Shown one piece after another: positions 1 through 9,334 of a DNA stretch of 26,902 nt (position 1 is its first letter; each line of letters starts with the position of its first letter). The DNA comes from Chlamydomonas sphaeroides. Its lineage: Eukaryota; Chlorophyta; Chlorophyceae; Chlamydomonadales; Chlamydomonadaceae. Under the pieces are notes generated by a model. It was not told the DNA's origin. It did not search any database and saw only the letters and a list, made by a program, of their open reading frames with translations. The stretch is taken from assembly GCA_001662425.1 (NCBI GenBank), contig BDDC01001103.1, positions 1 through 26,902 of the forward strand, read 5' to 3'. Both the position numbers and the translations under genes were made by a program.

Positions 1-70
1 CTCCGCCCTCCGCCCTCCGCCCTCCGCCCTCCGCCCTCCGCCCTCCGCCCTCCGCCCTCCGCCCTCCGGC
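1..70. repeat. CCCTCCG heptamer tandem array
   Basis: About ten perfect 7-base units (CTCCGCC phase) open the window and are probably cut by its left edge. The array ends about 20 bases downstream of the donor of kinase exon 22, so it lies in the next intron of that gene. On the transcribed strand it is purine-rich. It is not the volvocine telomere repeat (TTTTAGGG). Confidence 0.95.
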
Positions 71-90
71 CCCCCTGGTCGTGGGCCCAC

Positions 91-3000
91 CTTGCAGTGC
101 CTCGGGCGGCAGGTGAGTGATGGTGCTGCGGGGCGGGAGGGGTAGGACGAGGAGGGGAGGGGAGGGGACACCCAGGGGGTTGTCAGCCGGCAGGGGTGAC
201 ACGACCGACACAGCCGCGTCCGGTGACGCCGTCCACAGATGGCCGCGCCATTCGCTGACCCCATGCCCCACACAAAACACACCGCCTTGGTGCCCCCTCC
301 CTCCCACCCCGCCCTACCCGCTCTGGATGCCGTCCCGGATGACCAGCTGCCCGTCCTCGTCCTGAGCCATCATCTTGGCCAGGCCCTGGGGAGGAAGAGG
401 ACGGGCAGGTGGGGGCTGGGTCAGGGGCAGCAGAGGTCATCTGCACACCACCCCATGACACGGGCGACCCGCGCTTGCGCCTGCGCCTCCCGGGCCCTCC
501 CCAGCCCTCAGGCAGCGGAGCCGCACAGCGCCCGCTGCCCCGACCAGCTTCCTCCAGCTTCCCCAGCTTCCTCCTGGACGCCACCCCGACACGGGCGAGC
601 AAGACTTCCATGGGCGCCTCCCGGGCCCTCCCCAGCCCTCAGGCAGCGGAGCCGCACAGCGCCCGCCCAGCTTCCCCCTCCCTCCGCCCCCCCCCCCAAG
701 GCTGCTCACAAAGTCCGACAGCTTGGCTGTGAAGCCGCGGGGGTCGCGCGGGCTGCTCTTGAGCAGCACGTTCTGCGGCTTGAGGTCGCAGTGCACCATG
801 TAGAGGCCGTGCATGTGGCGGAGGGCCAGAGCAATCTCGAGGAGCGTGGAGTAGACGGCCTGGGCAGGAGCGGGCGGGGAGATGGGAGGGAAGGGAGGGG
901 AGGGGGGTCAGAGGCAGGCAGCGAGGGATGCGGGGAGCCTCTTCCACGCTCTTGCCCCCGCCCCCCCGGCCTGGTCCACGCTCCCCCGCCTGAACACACG
1001 CCGCAGCCCTCCCCCCTCATCCGCATGCTGGTGGGCCCACCAGCAGCGAGGGCACCTCCATTGCATTCATACGATGAGCCTGTATCATATTCCACATTCC
1101 ATGTTTCATAGTCCATAATGGCACGGGTAAGCTCATCCCATGGGGCCCCCCCCCTCTCACCCGCATGTTGATGGGCACCAGCAGCGAGATGCCAGCAGTC
1201 GCAGAGAGCACGCCGCCCGCAAGCCCGCCCGCGGCCGCCTCGCCAGCCGCGCCCCCTGCTCCTCCTGCTCCTCCTGCTCCTCCTGCTCCCCCCGCCCCCA
1301 GCTGCCCCGCCAGCCAGGGCAGGTCATCCAGCTGCAGCAGCGAGCCGTCCTGGATGGCGTCCTTGAGCGAGCCGCGGTCGCAGTACTCCTGGTGGGTGGG
1401 TGGGGGTGAAAGAAAGGGCATTGGCGAGAGGATGCCTCGCCGTGTGAATAACAGACCACAGACGGGGTGGGCGGGGGCGGGGACGGGCGGAAAGCGCGGG
1501 CGCCGCTGGACGTCATGCGCACGTGGAGGGCTGGTCCTTGGACTGAAGGAGCAAGTTATAGCAAGGAAGTCACAAGTAAGGATCGGGCCTTTGTGCAAGT
1601 GAGCGCGCGTGTGCCTTGCCGGCCCGCCCACCAGCACCGCCCGTACCGCCCGCATGCAACCGTATCACAGGCGGACCCCCTCCCCTGCCCGCCCCACTCG
1701 CCCCCCCTCACCATGACCAGCACGATGGCCTCGTTGCCGCCCTGCGCCGCGCCCTCCTGCCCCCCGCTGCCGGCCGACTCTACCAGGCCGCTGCTAGGCA
1801 CGTGCACCAGCTGCACCAGCGGCTCCGCCTCCTCGCTGTCGTACTCGCCGTACTCGCCCTCGTACTCGCCGCCCTCGCGGCAGCCGCAGCCGCAGGCGCC
1901 CTCGGCGCCGCCGCAGCCGCCGCAGCGCTGCCCCAAGCCTTCGCCCGTCGCGACCAGCGCCGGGCCGGCGGCGTGCGGGATGTGGCGGCGCTGGTCGCCG
2001 CACAGGCCGAGGCCGAGGTGGTCGACCATGGCGGCGCCAGCGGCGGCGCCGGCGGCGCGCGAGGCGGCGGCGGCGGCGGCGGCCGCCGCCACGGAGGCGG
2101 CGGGCGGCGGCAGCGGCAGGTGGCCCGAGGGCGGCGGCGAGGTCTGGTGGGCGATGACGTCAACGAAGTAGGTGATGAGCTGCACGATGTTGGGGTGGCT
2201 GCGAGGGGCGGGGAGCGTGGGTATTAGCGACAGAGGTGGGTGTGGTTTGGAAAGTCGGGGTGGGGGCGCTTTGTTGCTGTCCACGAGTCGTTGTGGGTTG
2301 GGGCCAGGCCGTGGGCGGCGTGGGCCGTGCCGGGGCCTGCCCAGCCCTCCTACCAGCGCAGCAGCGCTGCGCCAGCTCCACGATCGCAGGTGCTTTTGCA
2401 TACGTCGCAACCCATGGCACCCCATGGTTGCACCCCATGGCACCCATTGCCGCCGCACAGCCGACATGACTCGCATCGTGGACACGCTGGCGACCATCGC
2501 GGTGGCGCCGAACACCCAAAGCTTCAGTTACTGCACTGTTATTACCAAAATGGAGATGTGAATTGCATCGAGCCACACCGTAGCTACACTCGCCTCATGG
2601 ACACGCTGGCGACCAGCTCGATGGCGTCGTGCAGGTGCTTGGCCTGCAGCAGGGTGCCGCCGCGGGTGCCTGAGGGGCGGGGCAGGGGGAGGGGACGGGA
2701 GCAGGAGCGGAGGCGGGAGTTCGTGTGAGGGCAGCGGCACGCCGGGCAGGCAGCAGCACTGGGCCCCCTGCGGCCTGCCTGCTCTGCCCCTGCCAGCCAG
2801 GCCCCCTGCCAGCCAGGCCCCCTGCCGGCCCCTTTGCCTCCTGCCTGCCGCTGCCCCCCGGGGCGGGCCAGCGACCCACCCGCGGCCTGCAGGCTGTTGG
2901 AGAGGGTGGTGAGCGAGGAGGCGGGGTCCTCCACCACCTGAGGGTGATGGTGGGGGGGGCGAGCGGGGGGCAGGGGAGATGGCGGGGGCGAGGAGGGGGC

Positions 3001-6000
3001 GAGGGGCGAGAGGTGGTGGAGGGGGCGAGGAGGGGCCGAGGGGTGAGGGGTGATGGAGGGGGCGAGGAGCGGCCGAGGGGCGAGGAGGGGAGCCGTGGGG
3101 GAGCGACAGCTGGCCGCACTCAGCGCTGCAGCCCACTGTGAAGGTCTGCCCGAGCCGGGTGCCCCTCCCTCTCGGCTACAGCGTGCATGCGTGACTGCAC
3201 CCCTCATATGGGCCCCCCCTCTTCGCAACTAGTTCGTTACTCCCATGGTATACCCCCCTCTCTCGCCCCTCTCCTCGATGGCTACGACGGCCCCGCGGTA
3301 GCGCCCACCTAGTCATACCGTTGTCACACCGCACGTTATCTCACAGCAACCGCATCTTGCTTATCGGCGCTCTGGCAACGGTGCGCCCCCACCTTGATGG
3401 CCACCTCCGCCCCGTGGTACAGCCCGCGGTACACGCTGCCGTAGCCGCCCTTGCCCACGCGCTCCAGGAAGCGGAGCGACTCCAGGTCCTGACAGCGGAG
3501 GGGGAGTGGAGGGGAGGCGCGTGTGGCTCCCGTCCCCGCCGTCCTGCTGCAGTGCCTTGCCTTGCCCCGGCACCCTCCCCATCCCGGCACCCTCCCCATC
3601 CCGGCACCCTCCCCATCCCGGCACCCTCCCCATCTCGGCACCACCCCAACCACCCTAGACCCCACCGCCCCACCCGAGGTCCCACCTGCAGCCGCGACGC
3701 TGCTCGGGAGGAGCTGGTCAGCTGCTCGGCCTGGGGGAAGGAAGTGGGGAGGGAAGGAAGGAATGGAGGGAATGTGTTTTGACGGATTCGGTGCATGCTG
3801 TGGTGGGCGCATGCTGCGGTGGGTATATGCTATGCTACGGCACCTTCGCCGTCCCCTGCAGCGTCCCCTTGCGGCGGTCGGGCAGCAGCGGCGATGGCCG
3901 CTCCGGACACAAACGCCTCATCATTGTAAGAGTAATGTGCAGAGGGATGTGCAGATGCGGATTCGTGCGGTTGCGCTCACCTGCGCCGTCTTGAGGCGGT
4001 CGTGCAGGCTGGTGATGAGGGGCGCGAGCCGCAGGCCGCCGCGCGGGCTGCCGGCCGCCTCCAGGCTGAAGCTGGTACGGCCCGTGCGCGACGGCGCCGC
4101 CGAGTAGCCGCCGCCGCCGCCGCCGCCGCTGCCCGCCGCCGCCGAGCCCAGCCCCAGGCCGGGGCTGGGCGTGCCGGAGGTGATGAAGGCCGCCAGCCGC
4201 TTACTCTCGCGGTCCGTTAGGACGACGCCGCCGCTGCCGCTCACGACGCCGCCGGCGCCAGACGCGACGCCGGCGGCGCCGGAGCCGGTCGCGCCGGTGA
4301 GGGCGACGGCGGCGGCGGCCATGGCGCAGAGCAGCGGATCGGCGCCGACCTCGCTCGCGTCCATGGCGTCGCCGTCGGCGCCAGGCGTCGGCGCCGCCGG
4401 GTCGACGGCGGACATGACCGGCGGCGACGCGGCGCCGACGCCGTTGCCGTTGAGCGTGCGGCGGAAGAGCGCCCCGACGGTGGCCATGAGCCCGCCGCCG
4501 CCGCCGCCGGTGGCGGAGGTGCGCTTGGCGCCACCGCCGTCGACTGCCGCCGCCGTCGGCCCCAAGGAGCGGCCCTTGTCGGTTCCGTCGAGGGAGGCGA
4601 CGGCGGCGGCGGTGGCGTGGCCCACCGGCGGCGTCGCCGGGGCTTCCGCCGACGTCGGACGGCTGTCTGCAGGTGCAGGGGATGGAAGCTGCAGCGGCGC
4701 CGCCGCTGCTGCCGTCGCCGTTGCCGTCGCCGCTAACGTCACGGCGGCAGCGGCGGCGGCGGCGGGGGCTGTGGCGTTGCCTGGTTTGCTGCCGCGCTGG
4801 CGGCCGATGGCTTGGCTGCCACTGACGCAAGCGGCGCCCACGGCACTGCCTTGGAGCGCACCTGTGGGGTTGGGGACGGGCGCGGCGAGGAGTTGGGGCT
4901 GGGGGCCGGCGACGATGTGTCGGCCGGCCGCACCCGCCCAGCCGCCCGTCCCCCATGCCAGCCCCGCAACGCCGGTGCTGTTGCCGACGACCGGCGCCCG
5001 TCTGGCGCAAGCCCGAGGCAGCGCAGCCCCTGAGAGACACATCTGCACCGTCCGCTGTGATCCGCATCAGCTTCCGCACAAGGGCAAGCACACGAACCGG
5101 GATGTTTCCCGCAGCCGACCCCCGCCGCCGCCCCGACCCACCCGGCGCCAGTAGCTCGTCGTGCAGGTAGCGCCACTCCTGAGCCAGCGGGCCGCCGCTG
5201 AGCAGCAGCGAGGCCACCGCGGGGGCGACGGCCTGCGGACAACGGAGGGAGGGAGGGAGGGAGGGAGGGGGCCGCGGCGTGAGGAAGGTGCAGCGCAAGG
5301 CGCAGCGTCCCCGCCTCCGCTTTCCCATTGCTAGCCACGGTCCAGCCCTCGCCCTTCCCCCGCCCTGCGCCCCCCGCCCTGCGCCCACCCTCAGCAGCTG
5401 GCCCAGCTCCTGCACCACCCCCTGCAGCAGGGCCTGAGGGAGCACGCTGCGGGGTGGGAAGAGAGGGGAGGGCAGGGATTGAGGGGTGGGCTGGGAGGGA
5501 GGCGCGAGCCGCGTCCGGTGCTGGCAGGCCGGCGCGACCTCGAGCCGGCGGTCCGCGCTATCGCAGAGCCTCTGCTGACGCCCCACACCGACCCCATCCT
5601 TGGCCCCTGGCCTCTTTCCCCATGCGCCCTGATCTCTCCACCACCGCCCACCACCCCACCACCCCACCACCCGCCCCTCTCCCCCACACCTGTGGTACGT
5701 GGCGTACACCGCCAGCAGCGGCCGCCCGCCCCAGGTGGCGGCAGCCAGCGCCAGGGACTGGGGCGGAGCGGCGGATCGCAGGATCATGAGGTCGCGGGGG
5801 AAGGCCTTGGAGTCCTGGGGGGGGGTAAGGAGGGGGGGGCAGCGGCAGGGTGTGTTTGGCACCTGCCGTCCCGGCACGGGTGGGTACGGATCGCCAGGCG
5901 CAGGGGGTTGCAGTGGGCGATCGGCGCAAGTTGCCGTACGCCTGCCGTACGCCTGACGCACCTGCACGTACGCGTTGCAGTCGGATATGCACAGCCCCGC

Positions 6001-9000
6001 GCCCCGGCCCAGCGCCTCGGACAGCAGCGTGTGCTGCAGCGGCAGGCTCTGACCGCGGCAAGAGCCCACCGCGCTGCCGCCGCCGCCGCCGCCGCCGCCG
6101 GCCCCTGCGTTGCCGCCGGCGGCGCTGGCGGCGCCGGCGCCGATGCTGCGCGCGCCGGCGCCGAGGCCGGCGGTGCCGCCAGCTGCTGCGCCGCCGCCGC
6201 CGCCGGCTCCGCCGCCGCCGACGGCGCTCTTGCCGCCGACGCTGAAGTTGTCGCGGTCCGTGTGGGGCTGGGCGGTCATGAAAAAATCTGTACGGCACAA
6301 CGGGACACGGGCACGGCAGCACATGTTGGTACGGCAGTGGAGCCGCCGACGCAGCCGTTGGCCCCCCACCGCGCCCCGCCGCCTCCCCCAGCCCAAGCCC
6401 CAACACTGCTCCGTGCCCCGCCCAGCTCAGCTCCACACACACACAACCACAAGCCCGGACCCACCGTGCCCGTTTCTCGCTCCGCCTACGCCGGCGCCCG
6501 CTGCGCCGCCCGCCCCGGCTCCATCGGGCACCAGCACGGCCTCGGTGCTCCGCCGCCGGGCCGTGCCCCCCGCGTGGGAGGTGCCGCAGCCGCCGGCGCC
6601 GTCCGACACGCCAAAGATGGCTGCGGCGGTGGCGTCCTGGCGACGGGAGGGGTACACAATGTGTAGAGGTGGCAGGGGCAGTGGCAAAGGTCTCAGTGCA
6701 AGGGGATTCCCAAGGGAGTTGCGAAGGGGATGGGGAATAGGACAGGGCGGCGCACGGGAGGGTTTCGTGGCAGGGCACCAGCGGCGGGACCCGCGACACC
6801 TCCTCACGTGACGACCCGGCCTGGCGCACGAGCCGCGCGTGCGTGGGGTCCGCCTGTCCCGCAAACACACACACGCTGGCTTCCCACCCGCCCCACCCGC
6901 CCCACCTGCACGCGGCCGCACGGTGCCACGCAACCCCACCTGACGCAGCCCCACGGGCATCGACCGCCGCAGCCCTCCCGCCGCGACCGCACGCGGCTCC
7001 CCGCACCGCCCCTCCTCCGCTGCCCCCTCCTACGCCTACGCCCTGGGCCACCCCGCAGCAGCGCCCCACCTCCCGCAGCAGCGCCCCACCTCCCGCAGCA
7101 GCGCCCCACCTCCCGCAGCAGCGCCACCCGCGGCGCCAGCCCCACGCGCGCCACCGCCGCCGCCACGTCCGCCGCCGCCGCCGCCAGCGCGTGCACAAGG
7201 TCGTTGATGGTGGCGGCGCCAAGCAGCTCCGCCAGCGTGCGACGAGCAATGGGCACCTGGCGGAGGTCGGGGAAGGGGCCGGGGGCGATTGGAAGAAGAG
7301 GAGGCGTCGCATGCGTAGCGCGCTGCCGACAGCACCGCCAGGCCTCTGCCCTCTTTCCCTGCAGGCACTCCTTGCCGGCAGCACCCCATGTCGGCCCTAA
7401 ACGTTGAACACGCAAACCTGTTTCTTGGAATTCATTTTCAACACACAAACGACCCTGTCCCTGCCCTGCCGCGCATCGCGCTCCCGCGCCTGCAGCGGCC
7501 AAGGGCTGGGCGCGCTCCGCACCGGCCCAGGGGGCCCAGCCCAGCCCAGCCCCGGCACAACACAAACCCCTTCCCAGCCCCTCAACAGCCTCACCTGCGG
7601 TGGCCTCAGGCAAGGCGCCAGCAGCGCCGCCAGGCAGCGCAGCGCCGGCGGCTGCCACACGGGCGGAGGCGGCCGGTCCGCGGGGCCTGGGCCGACGGGC
7701 GGGGAGCGGCGGCGGAAGCGGGGTGGGAGCGGGGTTGCGGCTTGAACGCCAACGGCGGGCAACAATGTCGCTCGAGCGCTTGGCCGCTCACCAGGCGGCG
7801 CTGAAGGCGGGCGGCTGCAGATCGCAGCAGCGGCACAGCCGCAACGCGTTGCGTACGACATCCCGCCCCGAGACAATCGTGCCGCACCTGCTGACGACAG
7901 CACGAGCATGCCCAGCGGCGCCTTGCCGCCGGGGATCCCGACCGCCACGAAGTGCCGTACTGACGTGTGGCCGCTGTTGCTGTTGCGGTACACGCCGGGC
8001 CCGCTGCCGACCTGCTTAGCGCACACGGCGCCGCCGGCGCGGCCGGCCATGGCGGCCGCGGGCCCCCGGCCGGGCTGGCTGTGCTGGGGCCGGGCGCGGG
8101 ACCCGAGCGCCACGGTTCGTGACACCATTGGCAGGGAGCACTGCAGGAAAGGGGGCGAGGGCAGGGAGGGTGCAGGAGAAAGGGGCGGGGGCATGGTGGG
8201 GGATGCTCGCCAAGGGGTGCCGCTTCCGTGCACCGCAGCCCCCCGGTCACGGGACGGGATGAGCTCCTCGCTCCTGGCGCATTCCGAGTCCAGCCGCACC
8301 ACTATCCTGAGGTCGAAGTATCCGTCAACAAGCGCAAGCCCAGCAGCCCCGGATGTCCCGGCGCGGAACTACAACAGAAGCCGCAGCCTCGAGCCCCACC
8401 GCCCGTTCGGCATTTGCGGAGGCGCAACGCGCGCGTCTACGCATCGCGCAGCGGCAAAAGGACGAGGCGCTAGGCGCCCGCGGAATGATTGCGACTGCGG
8501 CAGTTACGGCACCCGCAGCCGCGCAACCCCCACCTCCTGCTCGAGCAGCGCCGCCGCCAGCGATGCGACGCTCACACCGCCGGTGCCCTCGTCGCCGCTG
8601 GGGGTTCTGGCGCCGTCGGCTCGGGAGCCGTCGGCGTAGGCCACGAATGCGCCGCTGCCGCGTTCGGGCTCGGCGTCCACGCTGCCGTGGCTGGTGTACG
8701 GAGCTGTGACACGAGCTGAGGGCAGGTAGAGCCGGCCGAGGCGCAGTCCGAACAAAGGAACGCCCGAGCAGGCCAGCGGCGCTGCGCCAGCGCCAGCGAT
8801 GATGTATATGCTGCAAGGGCCCCAACGCGCGGTTGTCGGCGTGCGGCCGTGTGTGTACAGTCATGGGCGTGTCGCGGTGCGCATGTGTGTTGTTGCTGTC
8901 GCAGCGCCCCGCTCACCTTGCATGGTCTACGCCGAGCAGGTCTGTAGCGGTCGCGACTGCGGCCTCGAGCGCGTCCCACCAAGCTCCCTCAGCGGAAGCG

Positions 9001-9334
9001 CCAGTGAGCTGACCCACGAGCGCGTCCCAGTCCTGCGCCACGGGGGTTCGCAATTGTTAAGAGGTTGGTTCGCGCCCTCAAGCAAGGCAGGAGAGGGCGA
9101 GCCTGCCGCGCACGGCTGGCAGCGCCGGAAGCCGAACGCGTGCAACCGATCGCTTGTTGTCGCCATATATTGTAAGGAGTACGCGCTACTCACCACAGAA
9201 TCGCACGGGCTCGAAGCGACCAGGTGCGGTGAGTAGGCATCTCCGCACTCCTTTCCGCACGCATCAGAGACGTTGCCGCTCAGTAGCCTATTAGCCTCCT
9301 TCGACGAAGGCCTAAAACATGAGAGAAATCTCAT
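91..9334 (-). CDS. TKL-like serine/threonine protein kinase with GAF-like N-terminal half (3' end outside window)
   Basis: Probable signalling protein kinase. Exons (minus strand): 9334-9194, 9032-8917, 8810-8534, 8368-8234, 8140-7888, 7686-7595, 7256-7110, 6636-6465, 6287-5962, 5814-5690, 5446-5389, 5232-5142, 4861-3981, 3730-3686, 3488-3393, 2937-2880, 2669-2594, 2198-1712, 1388-1161, 859-710, 385-318, 125-91. These give 4057 coding bases (about 1352 residues) and keep frame at every junction. The kinase domain shows a glycine loop GKGGYGSV, VAIK lysine (residue ~985), SHPNIVQL, hinge EYCDRGSL, catalytic HCDLKPQN (Asp ~1293), DFG split between exons 20 and 21, and GTITHLPPE at the left edge. 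Core residues are intact; Cys replaces Arg before the catalytic Asp (non-RD). The N-terminal half begins MRFLSCF; exons 2-5 carry GAF-like helix/strand segments (WWDALEAAVATATDLLGVDH, IYIIAGAG, HFVAVGIPGG). Residues ~445-550, ~650-930 and ~1048-1180 are low-complexity Gly/Ala/Pro inserts. The layout matches the large kinase family of Chlamydomonas relatives as I know it. Least certain are exon 1 and the donor at 8234. Confidence 0.88.
483..666. repeat. Direct repeat in kinase intron 20 (53 bases, offset 131)
   Basis: Bases 483-535 and 614-666 are nearly identical copies beginning GCGCCTCCCGGGCCCTCCCC. Both lie inside the intron between the catalytic-loop exon (ends 710) and the DFG-glycine exon (starts 385). 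Shorter CAGCTTCC repeats and a C11 run (687-697) surround them. They explain repetitive minus-strand open frames here that are not coding. Confidence 0.9.
1016..1193 (-). repeat. Exon 19 3' end/donor and its degraded copy in the downstream intron
   Basis: The 3' end of kinase exon 19 with its donor (about 1156-1193) recurs at about 1016-1050 in the following intron, offset 140 bases. Transcribed-strand landmarks CTCGCTGCTGGTG and CATGCGG are shared. The real donor is CGG|GTGAG. In the copy the GT is AT (CGGATGAG), so the copy cannot act as a normal donor. Confidence 0.8.
2199..2593 (-). other. GC-AG intron (kinase intron 17)
   Basis: Exon 17 ends ...GTGTCCATGAG and the intron begins GCGAGTG, so the donor is GC rather than GT. 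The acceptor is CCCCTCGCAG at 2199. Joining at these points restores a Ser codon (AG|C) and reads VSM-SHPNIVQL, the expected kinase N-lobe sequence. AG|GCRAGT is the usual context of GC donors, and no GT nearby gives the right frame. Confidence 0.8.
2469..2630 (-). repeat. Exon 17 3' end/donor and its degraded copy in the downstream intron
   Basis: The end of kinase exon 17 with its GC donor (about 2588-2625) recurs at about 2469-2506, offset 119 bases, sharing TGGACACGCTGGCGACCA on the plus strand. The copy keeps GCGAGT but has AT instead of AG before it. It translates to a near-repeat of VASVS, so it resembles a pseudo-exon end inside the intron. Confidence 0.8.
2791..3110. repeat. Intronic minisatellites in kinase introns 15-16
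   Basis: A 16-base unit (TGCCAGCCAGGCCCCC) is repeated at about 2791-2822. Imperfect GGGGCGAGGAGGGG-type units of roughly 45 bases run from about 2950 to 3110. They flank the 58-base exon 16 (2937-2880). On the transcribed strand the second block is a long C/T-rich tract in the 3' half of intron 15. Confidence 0.7.
3567..3645. repeat. 17-base minisatellite, four units, in kinase intron 14
   Basis: Four consecutive units of CGGCACCCTCCCCATCC, the last ending in T, lie between the 45-base exon 14 and the glycine-loop exon 15. They give repeated GMGRVPGWGGCRD peptides in a minus-strand frame, which is intron and not protein. Confidence 0.9.
7051..7130 (-). repeat. 20-base tandem repeat that multiplies the exon 7 splice donor
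   Basis: The unit (plus strand GCAGCAGCGCCCCACCTCCC) occurs three times plus a partial copy. Each unit carries GCTGCTGCGGGAG|GTGGGG on the transcribed strand, so three equivalent donors exist, with GT starting at 7109, 7089 and 7069. The donor at 7109 gives an exon of 147 bases, in frame with exon 8. The others add 20 or 40 bases and shift the frame. Confidence 0.88.

Noticed and set aside
1..70. Telomeric or CRISPR-like repeat
   Set aside because: The 7-base unit is not the algal telomere motif, and there are no spacers.
4862..5141. Apparent coding continuation after kinase exon 12 (reads VRVLALVRKLMRITADGADVS)
   Set aside because: It lies within an intron whose donor (CGCCGG|GTGGGTC) and acceptor (CCCCACAG) restore phase exactly. 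Reading through gives an Arg-rich frame unlike the family.
4171..5154. Long plus-strand open frame rich in Ala/Pro
   Set aside because: It is the antisense of kinase exon 13 and intron 12; the minus-strand frame fits the family and splices correctly.
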